Positions 24,581 to 36,338 of a stretch of 64,000 bases of DNA are shown piece by piece. The stretch is from CAZWAP01 sp964632005 (GTDB lineage: Bacteria; Planctomycetota; Phycisphaerae; Sedimentisphaerales; Anaerobacaceae): NCBI GenBank assembly GCA_964632005.1, contig CAZWAP010000003.1, forward strand, positions 1-64,000, written 5' to 3'. Each line of letters starts with the position of its first letter. Positions within the stretch are counted from its first letter, which is position 1. Position numbers and translations under genes: made by a program. The notes beneath the pieces are model-generated. The model ran no database searches. It had not been told where the DNA came from and worked only from the letters and a program-made list of their open reading frames with translations.

Positions 24581-25405
24581 TTATCTGCGGACTATGGCAA
24601 ATATCTCCTTGCAGAGTCTCAGCAGGTCTTCGACCCAGTCGATCGGCATTATGCAGGCGGCGTCGGACCTTGATTTTTCGGGGCGGGTGTGGACTTCAAG
24701 GAAGAGTCCGTCGGCTCCTGCGGCGACGGCGGCCCTGGCGAGGACGGGAGCCATTTCCCGACGGCCGGCACTTGCGTTGCCGAGTCCACCCGGGCATTGG
24801 GTGCTGTGGGTTGCGTCGAATACGACGGGCACGCCGAAACGCTTGATCGTCTCGATGGCCGTCATATCGTTGACCAGGCGGTTGTAGCCGAAGAACGTGC
24901 CGCGCTCGGTGATGAGGATCTTTTCGTTGCCGCAGGAGCGGATCTTGGCGATCACGTTTTGCATCTCATCTGGTGAGAGGAACTGGCCCTTCTTGACATT
25001 GACGGGTCTGCCGGTCTGCGCGCAGGCACAGAGCAGATCGGTCTGCCGGCACAAGAAGGCAGGGACCTGCAGGCAATCGACGACCTCGGCGGCGACGGCG
25101 GCCTGGGCCGGTTCGTGCACGTCGGTCATCACGGGCAGGGCTGTTTTTTCGCGGACGGCGGCGAGTATCTCGAGTCCCTTTTGGAGGCCCGGCCCGCGAT
25201 AGCTGGAGATGCTGGTGCGGTTGGCCTTGTCGAAGCTTGCCTTGAAGATGATCGGGGTGTGGGTTGCGTGCGCTATGGCGGAGAGCTTCTCGGCGATCTC
25301 GAGGCAGATTTGCTTGCTCTCAATGACGCACGGGCCGGCCAGGACGAACATTTCCGTGCCCGTGGCGACCTGAATATTTGCGATCTTGAAGCTTTTCATA
25401 CTCAT
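24581..25405 (-). CDS. kdsA: 3-deoxy-8-phosphooctulonate synthase
   Basis: KdsA condenses arabinose-5-phosphate and phosphoenolpyruvate into Kdo-8-phosphate, the precursor of the LPS inner-core sugar Kdo. The 274-residue barrel shows VLAGPCVIES, FKASFDKANRTS, the PVMTDVHEP strand, QVPAFLCRQTDLL, and the C-terminal FLEVHTRPEKSRSDA. Upstream codons in the same frame are not protein-like. The ATG at 25405 overlaps the preceding lipid kinase stop as ATGA, which fixes the start. Cys11-type versus metal-free classes were not distinguished. Confidence 0.95.
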   Translation of the reverse strand: MSMKSFKIANIQVATGTEMFVLAGPCVIESKQICLEIAEKLSAIAHATHTPIIFKASFDKANRTSISSYRGPGLQKGLEILAAVREKTALPVMTDVHEPAQAAVAAEVVDCLQVPAFLCRQTDLLCACAQTGRPVNVKKGQFLSPDEMQNVIAKIRSCGNEKILITERGTFFGYNRLVNDMTAIETIKRFGVPVVFDATHSTQCPGGLGNASAGRREMAPVLARAAVAAGADGLFLEVHTRPEKSRSDAACIMPIDWVEDLLRLCKEIFAIVRR

Positions 25406-26400
25406 CGTTTGTTTCTGGCGGGCGGGCGCTGCCCGCGTTTGGCGCCCGACTTTTCTGTTTTGACCGCTCCTTTGACTCGTGCCTTTATTGGCGTTGGCTT
25501 TGCAGCTTCGGGAACGACTATGTTGACCGCGTGGGGTATGACAGTGATTCGGGCCGGAAGCGGCGGCCCCGGATCGCCGTCGATCTGGGTTTCTATGGCG
25601 GCCGAATCGGAGCTGATGTAGATGTCCTTGCCCTGGTGATAAATCACATCGCGGCTCTTGGTGTGTCGTTTTAGCAGAGTGGTAACAAGGTGCCTTACAA
25701 GGCCAAGGCGGGAGGCGCACTTGTAGATGCAGACGTCGAGCAGGCCGTCTCCGTAGTCGGCGTACTGGAGGATCCTGAGTCCGACGGCGTAGCGCGAGAT
25801 GTTTCCGACGAAGACGACGCAGCGGCCCTGGAATACTTCGCGGCCGTCAACTTGGACATTAATGGGGTCGAACTTGTAGTCCCAGAATGTTCGCCAGATC
25901 GGCCAGAAGTAGTCGAGGTAGCTTATGTTTCCAGTTCGCTGGTTATGGACGCGGCGAACGACGCGCCCGTCGAACCCAAAGCCGGCTATGGAAGTAAAGC
26001 ATCTTCCGTTGGAGCTGCCGAGATCCAGCGGCTTTAGATGCTCGACTTCAAAGGTTCGTATGAGGGTTGCGAGTCGTTGGTCGAGGCCGAGTTCACTTGC
26101 GAGGAGGTTCTCGGTTCCGTGTGGGACTATCAGCAGCGGTTTGTCACTGCCTTCGAGTCCGTGGGCGACTTCTCTGATGGTTCCGTCGCCGCCGACCGCG
26201 ACGGCCAGGGTACAATCATAACTTGCAGCGGCGTTGGCGGCCAGTTGGCGGGCGTGTTCAAGCGAGGTGGTGATATGGACCCGGACGTCAAAACCGCGGT
26301 CGAGAAGGTACTGCTGGAATTGACGGCCGATCGGTTTGGCGCTCGACGGGCCGGACCTGGGGTTTACTATGTAAGCAATGTAGCCGTCTTCTGGCCTCAT
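25402..26400 (-). CDS. Diacylglycerol/lipid kinase family protein (YegS/DgkB type)
   Basis: A soluble or peripheral lipid kinase of 332 residues. The nucleotide-binding motif VAVGGDGTIREV (near 68-79) and the NxPxSG-like start IVNPRSGPSS identify the DAGK catalytic family. Later blocks VPHGTENLLA and AGFGFDG match the family's substrate-site motifs. The final 35 residues are basic, Lys/Arg/Pro-rich and may bind acidic membranes. The ribosome-binding site GGGGAAG precedes the ATG. It sits between CYTH and kdsA genes, so it may recycle diacylglycerol or act on another envelope lipid. Confidence 0.85.
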   Translation of the reverse strand: MRPEDGYIAYIVNPRSGPSSAKPIGRQFQQYLLDRGFDVRVHITTSLEHARQLAANAAASYDCTLAVAVGGDGTIREVAHGLEGSDKPLLIVPHGTENLLASELGLDQRLATLIRTFEVEHLKPLDLGSSNGRCFTSIAGFGFDGRVVRRVHNQRTGNISYLDYFWPIWRTFWDYKFDPINVQVDGREVFQGRCVVFVGNISRYAVGLRILQYADYGDGLLDVCIYKCASRLGLVRHLVTTLLKRHTKSRDVIYHQGKDIYISSDSAAIETQIDGDPGPPLPARITVIPHAVNIVVPEAAKPTPIKARVKGAVKTEKSGAKRGQRPPARNKR

Positions 26401-26421
26401 AACTTCCCCGGGGCGAGGTTT

Positions 26422-26979
26422 TCAAACGGGTTTTTCTTGTTTTTCGCGGTCGAGTTCGGCGAGCTTAGCTCTTGTCAGGGCCGCGTAGCTCGTGGGAATA
26501 TGCTGCAGCGTTTCCAAGCCCAGGTTCTTCTGGGCCGACTCGATCGTTTTGTCGTCGGGGCCTTCGATTTCTACGAACTGACCGAGCATCGGCAGGCGGT
26601 CGAGGGCGACACGGCACTGGTCCAACTGCCAGAGTCGGCGTGTTTTTTCGACGGTGATGGTCCTCTTGTAGCCGAGCTCGGCAAGGAGCGTTTCGAGTTG
26701 GGGGCCTTGCTTGACTTCGACTTCTATTTCCCGTCTTTCCTTGAAGCTGCTTTTCTGTTGAGGGCCTTTGTATGTCAGGAACAAGCGAGTGGCCCGGCCG
26801 ACTTGTTCTCGCCTTAATCGCAGGGCGCTGCCTTTCTTGCTCAGTGTTGCCCTGGCGTCGTCGAAGTGGTGGTCGGTCTGGATTTGCTCGGCAATGAATC
26901 GGGCACCTAACCGGGCCAGGGTCTGCTCCACTTCTTCAAGCGAGTCGACTTTCAATTTTGCTTCGATTTCCGTGTGCAT
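26422..26979 (-). CDS. CYTH-domain protein (class IV adenylate cyclase/CyaB-like)
   Basis: A 185-residue single CYTH domain. It opens with the diagnostic ExExK motif (EIEAKLKV, residues 4-11), followed by the basic triphosphate-binding strands ALRLRRE and LTYKGP, and the acidic strand QFVEIEGPD. These residues line the tunnel that binds ATP or inorganic triphosphate. Members may be class IV adenylate cyclases (CyaB-type) or triphosphatases, and sequence alone does not decide. The gene is 14 bp after leuS and 21 bp before the lipid kinase, in one operon. Confidence 0.85.
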   Translation of the reverse strand: MHTEIEAKLKVDSLEEVEQTLARLGARFIAEQIQTDHHFDDARATLSKKGSALRLRREQVGRATRLFLTYKGPQQKSSFKERREIEVEVKQGPQLETLLAELGYKRTITVEKTRRLWQLDQCRVALDRLPMLGQFVEIEGPDDKTIESAQKNLGLETLQHIPTSYAALTRAKLAELDREKQEKPV

Positions 26980-26993
26980 CGGAGGATGGTGTC

Positions 26994-29549
<2,556 letters not shown>

Positions 29550-29614
29550 ATATCCGTACCGCCCGGCACAAGCACGAACAACAGGACTTTTGAGACGGCT
29601 TTGACGCCCGTCTA

Positions 29615-29643
29615 TCTATAAGTACGTCAGTGCTGCAGGTCAA
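29615..29643 (-). promoter_or_regulatory. Predicted sigma70 promoter of the leuS operon
   Basis: On the minus strand TTGACC (29638-29643), a 17-base spacer and TATAGA (29615-29620) stand 66 bases before the leuS ATG. A small inverted repeat, CTCGGT-n6-ACCGAG at 29657-29674, lies just upstream of the -35 box and could be an operator. Confidence 0.65.
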
Positions 29644-29870
29644 CGGTCGCATTTAGCTCGGTTTGCAGACCGAGACATGATAAAGGAAATCTTGTCGAAA
29701 ATCCAGCAAAATTCGGTAGTGCGTTTGCGGTTAGGTGCGGGTCTTGAGGCAGCAGGCTCGGCGCGGGGAAGGGGCTGTCCTATAACACTCGGTTTGGCGT
29801 GCTGGATGAGACTGGCTGAACGGGGCTTGCCGGCTCTTCACAGGCACCAGCCGGGACCGTGCGATTTTCC

Positions 29871-29899
29871 TTGAACTATGGGTTTGCTGGTGGTATAAT
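29871..29899 (+). promoter_or_regulatory. Predicted strong sigma70 promoter of the secretin gene
   Basis: TTGAAC (29871-29876), a 17-base spacer and a perfect TATAAT (29894-29899). Transcription would start near 29906, giving an unusually long leader of about 255 bases before the ATG at 30163, which is preceded by AGGGAGGA. Confidence 0.7.
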
Positions 29900-30162
29900 A
29901 CGGTAAAGTTAAATGAGGGGAAGCTTGTGTGGGTTGTGAAGTGGTGATGAAGCCCGCTTTTTCGGAGCGTCGGCTCACTGTGTTTCGGCTCCGGTCTCCC
30001 CCTGTTAGTGAAGAATAGGAAGAAGTAAGTTCGGGGGCTGTGAAGATGCAGGGTCCGCCGTCTTGGTCTGGTTGGGTGATTCGTTTTTTGGGGTTTCGGG
30101 GGGCGTTTCAGCCGGCCGGTTGAGGGGAGATCGATGTTGTGGTTAGGGAGGAAGGCGTTGTT

Positions 30163-32244
30163 ATGAAAAGAGCGAGCAACAAGTGCGGCCGAGCTGTGGT
30201 TCTTGTGTTCCTGGCGGTTTCACTGGTGGTTCCGCCGGTTGAAGGTGCCGTCAAACAGGCTGCTGCAGAGACCAAGGCACGGGCGGCACTGCGGAAATGT
30301 ATAACGCGCAGCTGGGTAAACGAGTCGATCGACAAGGTATTGATGGACCTTGCCGAGGAAGCCGGCGTGGATATAGTCAAGAGTCCCAAGGTTACGGGCA
30401 ATGTTACGGCGAAGGTTACGGAAGTGCCACTGGACGAGGCGCTGACGAATATCCTCGCGGCGCACGATTACACCTACATAGCCACCGAGAATATGATCAG
30501 GGTAGTGCCGGTCTCCGAGATCGCACTTGCGAGGGAAGAGCTGGTTTCGAAGGTTTACCACGTGACGTACGCCGATGCGAACGAGGTTGCCGCGGCGCTT
30601 CGGAGCTTTGTCTCGGAGAGAGGGACGGTGGCTTTCAGCAGGGGGACCAGTCACATTGTTGTGACGGATACCGAGAAGAAGATAAAAGCAATCGACCGGT
30701 TTATCGAGGAGGTGGACCGTAAGACGCCGCAGATACTTGTGGAGGCTAAGGTTTACGAGATAACAACGCGCGAGGGATTTGACTTGGGTTCTGCCTTGTA
30801 TGCGGCCAATAAGGCTCTGGAGCCCAGGGGCGATTCGCTGGGCTATCCGACGAACGTAACCAGGACGGTGACACCGGGGTACACTACCACTACTACAGAA
30901 ACCCGGACAGGCAGAGGCGAGCCATTGACATATGGCAGCTACAGTATACCGGAAGGGTGGTCGGAATGGGGTTCTGAGCCTGTCGGCGGGGGTGTAGCAG
31001 GAACCGTGGGTACATTTGTCGTGACAGACCGAGAGGAGAGAACCACCGTCGAGATTCCGACCGTCGAGACCGTCGAGACGACATATCAGCCGATGTCAAT
31101 GGGCCTGTACCGGCGTCCGCGGGGAAGTAAGCCCTTTGTCGGCGGGTCCTTTAGCCGTGTCCGCGGTGGAACGCTTACCTTCAGTCTTCTTGATAAGGTG
31201 GACCTGGAGCTGGTCTTGAACGTGCTCAAGACCCAGGTTGAGTCGAAGCTTCTGGCGAATCCCAGAATTCTGGTTCTCGACAAGCAGACGGCTGACTTCA
31301 AGATAGTTCGTGAGATACCTTACAGGGAGTTGCGTCAGGTAGCCAGGGCAGACCCTATTACCTACACTGAGTTCAAGGACGTGGGGGTACATCTGAAGGT
31401 GACACCCTATGTCACGAGAGACGGGATGGTAAAGCTGCACGTTACTCCCGAATTCGGGATACTGGTGGGCCAGGACCCGAACGGCGTGCCCACGGTGGAT
31501 ACCAGGCGCGCCGATACGGTGGCGTTGATAAAGGACGGCCAGACGATTGCGATAGGGGGGCTGCGCAAGAGGCAGACATCGAAAGAGGTTTCAAAGGTCC
31601 CGGTGCTCGGAGATATACCACTGGTGGGGACTTTGTTCCGGTCTGCCACCGAGCTGGAGGAGATTAATGAGCTGGTCGTGCTGATCACACCGAGGATTAT
31701 CACCGGTCCAGGGCAGCTGGAGGCGGAGCTTGGTGAGGCTGGAGCGCGGGGGATTCCAAAAGCGTTCCGTCGGCCCCCGGAGTCCGAGCCCGGGCGCAGG
31801 CCGGTCGAGGCCAAGCTGATCAAACCACCGGCGGAGAAAGTCGCTGCCTCGGCGACGCAGAAGAGAAGCCCGGAGGTGATAATACGGCTGGCCAATGCAT
31901 ATATGAAGATAGGGCGATTTGACCGTGCGAGAGACACGTTGCTGTCGCTGATTGAGCAGCAGCCACAAAGCAACACGGCTCATCAGTACCTGGGATACTG
32001 CTACTTGAAGCTCGGCGAGGTAGATAAGGCGATACAGAGTTACTACACTGCCATCAGGCTCAACAACCAGGATTGGGAGGCACACCGGGGTTTGGGGGTG
32101 GCCTTTATGCTCAAGGGCCGTGCCACAAACGACAATGCCCTCAGAGCAAAGGCCTTCGAGCACTGGAGAACTTCCCTGAACATCAAGCCCGACCAGGCTA
32201 ACGCCGAGGTCCTAAAGAAGATGATAGGGGCCAGTCGTGAATAG
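30163..32244 (+). CDS. Secretin (type II/IV pilus-type) with C-terminal TPR repeats
   Basis: A 693-residue outer-membrane secretin. A Sec signal peptide (about 1-27) is followed by an STN/N0-type domain (SIDKVLMDLAEEAGVDIV…YTYIATENMIRVVP), an N1-type domain, and a Thr-rich insert (about 225-300). The secretin core carries SKLLANPRILVLDKQTADFKI, VGVHLKVTPYV, TVALIKDGQTIAIGGL and VPVLGDIPLVGTLFRS. Beyond the pore come about 130 residues of TPR repeats (IRLANAYMKIGRFDRARDTLLS and two more), an unusual fusion. No pilus or type II secretion genes adjoin. It converges on the dehydratase gene with 15 bp between. Confidence 0.9.
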   Translation: MKRASNKCGRAVVLVFLAVSLVVPPVEGAVKQAAAETKARAALRKCITRSWVNESIDKVLMDLAEEAGVDIVKSPKVTGNVTAKVTEVPLDEALTNILAAHDYTYIATENMIRVVPVSEIALAREELVSKVYHVTYADANEVAAALRSFVSERGTVAFSRGTSHIVVTDTEKKIKAIDRFIEEVDRKTPQILVEAKVYEITTREGFDLGSALYAANKALEPRGDSLGYPTNVTRTVTPGYTTTTTETRTGRGEPLTYGSYSIPEGWSEWGSEPVGGGVAGTVGTFVVTDREERTTVEIPTVETVETTYQPMSMGLYRRPRGSKPFVGGSFSRVRGGTLTFSLLDKVDLELVLNVLKTQVESKLLANPRILVLDKQTADFKIVREIPYRELRQVARADPITYTEFKDVGVHLKVTPYVTRDGMVKLHVTPEFGILVGQDPNGVPTVDTRRADTVALIKDGQTIAIGGLRKRQTSKEVSKVPVLGDIPLVGTLFRSATELEEINELVVLITPRIITGPGQLEAELGEAGARGIPKAFRRPPESEPGRRPVEAKLIKPPAEKVAASATQKRSPEVIIRLANAYMKIGRFDRARDTLLSLIEQQPQSNTAHQYLGYCYLKLGEVDKAIQSYYTAIRLNNQDWEAHRGLGVAFMLKGRATNDNALRAKAFEHWRTSLNIKPDQANAEVLKKMIGASRE

Positions 32245-32259
32245 CCGCGGCAGGCAGGG

Positions 32260-34224
32260 TCAGTCAACCTGGGCGGAGTTGTTGTTGCCGCCGATGTATT
32301 CCGGTACGAGTTTCTTGATCTGGTTGACGATTTCGCTGTGATTCTGCGTTTTGGCGATTTCGAGTAGTTCGTCGATGTTCTTTCGCAGCCTCTGGCGGTC
32401 TATGGGGATGTTCTTCCAGATGCTTATCTTCGGATGTCTTGTCCGCTGCATGTCTTCGCCGACGATGGAGAGTTCCTCGAAGAGTTTTTCGCCCGGCCTG
32501 GGGCCGGTGAAGACTATTTCGATGTCCTCGCCGGGCCTGAAGCCACTGAGAGTGATAAGCTCTCTGGCCAGGTCGACGATCTTAACGGGCTCGCCCATAT
32601 CGAGTACAAAGATCTCGCCGCCTTTACCCATACTTGCGGCCTGGAGGACAAGCTGGCTGGCCTCGGGTATGGTCATAAAGTAGCGTTTCATCTTGGGGTG
32701 GGTGACGGTAACAGGCCCGCCCTCGGCGATCTGCTTCTTGAAGATGGGTACGACCGAGCCGTCGGAACCGAGGACATTGCCGAAGCGAACGGTGACGAAG
32801 TCCGTCTTGCTGGTCCTGTTGAGGTCCTGGATGTACATCTCGGCGATTCGCTTGGACGAGCCCATGATGCTGGTCGGGTTGACGGCCTTGTCGGTGCTGA
32901 TCATCACGAAGTTGCCCGTTCCGTGTGCGTCGGCCGCGTCCGCGACGTTGCGCGTTCCGAGGACGTTGTTCTTTATGGCTTCTCCAGGATTGAGCTCCAT
33001 CAGGGGGACATGCTTGTGGGCGGCGGCGTGAATCACGATCTCGGGCTTAAAACAGCTGAAGACCTCGTTGACCCGCAGCCTGTCGGTGATGTTGCAGACG
33101 ATGGCCTGGAGGCTGACGTCGGGGTATTCTCGTCTGAGCTCGCGTTCTATGTAGAACAGCGGATTCTCAGCCTGTTCGAGCAGGAGCAGCAGTTTCGGTT
33201 TGAAGTTGCAAAGCTGTCTGCACATTTCCGAGCCGATGGAACCTCCGGCGCCGGTGACGAGGATGGTCTTGTCCCGGGCGAAGGTCTCTATCAGATCCAG
33301 GTCCAACTGCACCGCTTCCCGTCCGAGCAGGTCGTTGATATCGACGTCCCGGATCTGGGAGACGCGGAATTTGCCCGATGCTATATCCGTCAGGGCCGGG
33401 ACCGTACGAAAGCGGATTTTTGTGCCCTCGCAGACCTGGATGACGCGCCTTAGCTCCTGATGGGTAGCCGAGGGCATTGCGATGGCGATCTCCTCGATGT
33501 TGCGCTTCTTGCAGATTTCGGGCAGCTGCTCGACGGTGCCGAGGACGGGAATTCCGTGGATGCTGATGTCCTGCTTGGAGGGGTCGTCGTCGATGAAACC
33601 GATGACTTCGTATTCGGCGACGGGCATTCGGTGGATGTCGCGGAGCAGGGCCTCCCCGGTGTTTCCTGCGCCGACTATCAGGAAGCGTTTGAGCCTGCCG
33701 GCCTCGACGGTCCGGAATTCCTCGTAGTACAGGCGGATGATCATTCTCAGGCCGGCCAGGATCAAGACGGTGGCAAACATATCGGCCATAAAGATCCCCT
33801 GGCTTATGTTGGCCATACCCGTGAAGCTCCAGTGGATAGGGCCTGCACCGCGGACTATGACGAGGAACCAGAGGACCACGATGACCAGGGTGCTCACCAG
33901 CGACGCCCGCAGTATGCTGATGAGATCGGAAATGCCGACATATCGCCACCACCCGCGATAAAGTCTGAAAAGAGCGAATACCGGCAGCTTGACGGCGAGA
34001 AAGAATACCAGCATAGGGGGATATTGCTCGACGAGCCAGGTTCGCCTGAACTCCATATTATTTGTGAGCAGGAAGGACAGCAACAAGGAGGCGGCGAAGG
34101 CGAACAGATGGGCGAGAACGATCAGTGGCTTGCGAAACCTCAGCAGTGCCGCGGGCGGGTGCGCCAGCTGCTCGGGGCCGGGCGTCCCCATTTCTTGCTG
34201 CATATTATTGTCCAGTTCAGGCAT
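32260..34224 (-). CDS. Membrane nucleotide-sugar 4,6-dehydratase (WbpM/CapD/PglF family)
   Basis: A 654-residue protein. Four to five N-terminal membrane helices (about 28-160) and a first Rossmann domain (FLIVGAGNTGEALLRDI) precede the catalytic SDR domain with TGAGGSIGSEMCRQL, ISTDKAVNPTSIMGSSKRIAEMY and a FVTVRFGNVLGSDGSVVP block. As in WbpM, the catalytic Tyr is replaced by Met in the S/M-x3-K arrangement (MGSSK). It probably converts UDP-GlcNAc to a 4-keto-6-deoxy sugar, the entry to bacillosamine or QuiNAc-type sugars for O-antigen or protein glycans. A TTGACC/TACACT promoter lies 47 bp upstream. Confidence 0.92.
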   Translation of the reverse strand: MPELDNNMQQEMGTPGPEQLAHPPAALLRFRKPLIVLAHLFAFAASLLLSFLLTNNMEFRRTWLVEQYPPMLVFFLAVKLPVFALFRLYRGWWRYVGISDLISILRASLVSTLVIVVLWFLVIVRGAGPIHWSFTGMANISQGIFMADMFATVLILAGLRMIIRLYYEEFRTVEAGRLKRFLIVGAGNTGEALLRDIHRMPVAEYEVIGFIDDDPSKQDISIHGIPVLGTVEQLPEICKKRNIEEIAIAMPSATHQELRRVIQVCEGTKIRFRTVPALTDIASGKFRVSQIRDVDINDLLGREAVQLDLDLIETFARDKTILVTGAGGSIGSEMCRQLCNFKPKLLLLLEQAENPLFYIERELRREYPDVSLQAIVCNITDRLRVNEVFSCFKPEIVIHAAAHKHVPLMELNPGEAIKNNVLGTRNVADAADAHGTGNFVMISTDKAVNPTSIMGSSKRIAEMYIQDLNRTSKTDFVTVRFGNVLGSDGSVVPIFKKQIAEGGPVTVTHPKMKRYFMTIPEASQLVLQAASMGKGGEIFVLDMGEPVKIVDLARELITLSGFRPGEDIEIVFTGPRPGEKLFEELSIVGEDMQRTRHPKISIWKNIPIDRQRLRKNIDELLEIAKTQNHSEIVNQIKKLVPEYIGGNNNSAQVD

Positions 34225-34270
34225 ATTCTTTCAGCAGTATCGGCTCTGCCGGCCGGTTTTCTCAACGGAA

Positions 34271-34299
34271 AGTGTAACCGTTGGGGCCGCAGCGGTCAA
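34271..34299 (-). promoter_or_regulatory. Predicted sigma70 promoter of the WbpM-like gene
   Basis: On the minus strand TTGACC (34294-34299), a 17-base spacer and TACACT (34271-34276), 47 bases before the ATG at 34224. It lies in the 144-bp gap after the polytopic membrane protein gene. Confidence 0.6.
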
Positions 34300-34368
34300 C
34301 AGTTGGCGCCGGAACATCCCCGGCGGGGATGGAAGAGTAGGATCGGCCGGCCGGGCCGCTGATCCTGG

Positions 34369-35676
34369 TCAGCGACAGTTGTTTGGCGCCTGCGAAGAGA
34401 GCAGGCTTGTAGCGGCGGCAGGGCGGCTTTCGAGGTCCCGGCTTTCTATGTACACATCGTCGAGGGCGGCATTGTCAACTTTGTGTCGCAGCAGCGAGTA
34501 GATTATTGTATTGGCTGAGAAATAGAACGTTATCACCACGGATACGACCGCTGCTGCAACAACCCACAGTGACCCGTACACAACAACAGCGGCCACGGAT
34601 TCGGTCCAGCTGGCCGGCGCAGCACTCTCGAGACCCAACAGGTTCATAAAACGGGGCTCGGGCCATATCGCCGAGAGCTTATTGACTCCGGAGGGGTTTT
34701 CCTTCCAGAGACAGAGGCTCAGTGTCGTGTGCGCTACGAGAATCAACAGGAAGGCGAAGAATCGGACAACGATGTAGCAGACCGCGCCGTACACGGCGGC
34801 GAGCGCGGTGTAGAAGGCCATCCGCCAGGGCCGGTTGAACACGTAGCTAAAAGAGCTGCCTATCGCGTCGAAGGCGTCGAGCCCGTCATATGCCACCGCC
34901 GGGAACATCAAATTGAAGCCGGCGACAGCCCCGACGAGGGCTACTGCCATGCACAGGCCAAGTGCCAGGACGAGCGGGCTGAAGATCCCCACGATGAGCT
35001 CACCGGCCCACGGGATATTACCGGCAAGGCCGACAAGCCCTATAGGTACCCCGAGGACGACAAGAATGGCGACCGGCAGCAGCGGGGCAAACAAGAGGCT
35101 GGTGAATCTCTTGACGCTGAAGCGCAGGGCCTGGATCGGGCCGGGCTTCTCGCCGCGGGCGAGTTGCAGTGCGGCCATTCGGCAGACCGCTCCGCCGACA
35201 ACAGCGATCACCGCGAGCTTGATAACCGCGAAGACCAGGCAATATGCGTAGTGGTATCTAAAAGCCCACCCGAGCGCCTTGAAGTAGTCGACTATGTTGC
35301 GTGCTACGCCGGTGAATTTGAGGTCAAAGAGTTCTCTAAGGGCGGCGTGGAACTTTTGCGAGCCAAAGCTCCAAAGGGTGGAGAAAACACCTGTGCGCAG
35401 TCCCTTAGCCTGGTATTGTCTGCGGAATTCGAGTACGGCCTGATGCGGTGACGGGCTGGTCATATATACGTCCAGCTCGCTGCCGATTTCCTCTGCCGGG
35501 GGTGCGACAACGACCGTTCTGCTGAGGTCCATTGCCTGGCCGGCAAGGTAGATCACGGTCAGGCCCAGCAGGGCTATTACCAGTTTGCTGGGCTGGATGG
35601 CCAAACGGAACGCTTGGAACAACCGGGGGAACAGAAGCTGCTCGAATAACTGCGGCGGTTGTTTTTGGTCGGCCAT
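34369..35676 (-). CDS. Polytopic membrane protein of unknown function, 435 aa
   Basis: About six to seven hydrophobic segments are visible (for example LVIALLGLTVIYLAGQAM near 31-48, YCLVFAVIKLAVIAVVGGAV, LVLALGLCMAVALVGAVAG, FFAFLLILVAHTTLSL, AAVVVYGSLWVVAAAVVSVVI). A soluble loop lies between the first two (about 50-140). The C-terminal tail is cytoplasm-like (RHKVDNAALDDVYIES). I do not recognise a named domain. The layout recalls large unannotated inner-membrane proteins of planctomycetes. A strong GGAGAG site precedes the ATG. No functional partner is obvious. Confidence 0.75.
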   Translation of the reverse strand: MADQKQPPQLFEQLLFPRLFQAFRLAIQPSKLVIALLGLTVIYLAGQAMDLSRTVVVAPPAEEIGSELDVYMTSPSPHQAVLEFRRQYQAKGLRTGVFSTLWSFGSQKFHAALRELFDLKFTGVARNIVDYFKALGWAFRYHYAYCLVFAVIKLAVIAVVGGAVCRMAALQLARGEKPGPIQALRFSVKRFTSLLFAPLLPVAILVVLGVPIGLVGLAGNIPWAGELIVGIFSPLVLALGLCMAVALVGAVAGFNLMFPAVAYDGLDAFDAIGSSFSYVFNRPWRMAFYTALAAVYGAVCYIVVRFFAFLLILVAHTTLSLCLWKENPSGVNKLSAIWPEPRFMNLLGLESAAPASWTESVAAVVVYGSLWVVAAAVVSVVITFYFSANTIIYSLLRHKVDNAALDDVYIESRDLESRPAAATSLLSSQAPNNCR

Positions 35677-35775
35677 TTTCTCTCCTTTTTGTCGCAGGGT
35701 TCCTGTCGGTTTTCGGGTTGTGCTGGTGCACGGATATTTCTCATTTTACCTTTCAATCGTTCAATCGGGCTGTAC

Positions 35776-35804
35776 AGTCTAACATAGACCGCCGCCAAAG
35801 ACAA
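35776..35804 (-). promoter_or_regulatory. Possible sigma70 promoter of the membrane protein gene
   Basis: On the minus strand TTGTCT (35799-35804), a 17-base spacer and TAGACT (35776-35781), about 100 bases before the ATG at 35676. Both boxes match consensus at four of six positions. Confidence 0.4.
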
Positions 35805-36261
35805 ATCCTCAAGCGAGATGTTACGCAGGCGGCTTTGTTGCCGGGAGCAAATAGGCAAGGCGGCCTTGCCCTTCCGGCCGGAGACAACCTACCACGGTGC
35901 ACACCGGTTTCTTTGCGAATTTCCGTGGTCACTTTGTTCGCGCGAAACGGCCGGTTTGAACACATCTGCTCGGAGGTTGTCGGCCGTGGGTTTGCGCAGC
36001 TGGTGACCGAAGTTTTTGAGAGGCGGGTCCCGGCCGGGCCTCGATCCGGCAGGTTTGCGATTTGACAGAAAATGTAGATATGATGGCAACTTGAGTTATG
36101 ATACCAACTCAAACCTACCCGTCACCAACCCTGTTAGACCAGACGAGCCATCCGGCATCCAGCAGGATTTCGACAAAATCTTCCTTTTTCCACAGGACCT
36201 TTCGGGTGCTGTGTCTGCCTCTGCGGAATTGCCGGTCGTAGCGAGCTTGGTCCCCGGGCGT

Positions 36262-36302
36262 CAGTAAAAAGAACGGCCCCGCACCACAAGGGCGGGGCCG
36301 TA
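36262..36302 (-). terminator. Rho-independent terminator after the pseudopilin-Hint gene
   Basis: On the minus strand a perfect 10-bp stem (ACGGCCCCGC/GCGGGGCCGT, 36274-36283 with 36293-36302) and a 9-base loop are followed by TCTTTTTA. It lies 37 bases after the stop codon of the gene ending at 36339. Confidence 0.9.
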
Positions 36303-36338
36303 TCGTAGGCCGATTCAGTTCAAAGAAAGCAGCCCGGC

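Larger units (their letters stand above)
29550..30162. promoter_or_regulatory. Divergent control region between leuS and the secretin gene
   Basis: 613 bp without a supported gene. It contains the leuS promoter (minus), the secretin promoter (plus, 29871-29899) and a leader of about 255 bases for the secretin mRNA. The leader contains two very short ORFs, one of 8 codons from 29913, of unknown meaning. No tRNA or known riboswitch was recognised. Confidence 0.5.
35677..36338. other. 660-bp intergenic region
   Basis: Open frames on both strands here have Arg/Pro/Cys-rich, domain-free translations and are not called. It holds the possible promoter at 35776-35804 and, at its right end, the terminator of the pseudopilin-Hint gene (36262-36302). 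Nothing else was recognised. Confidence 0.5.
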
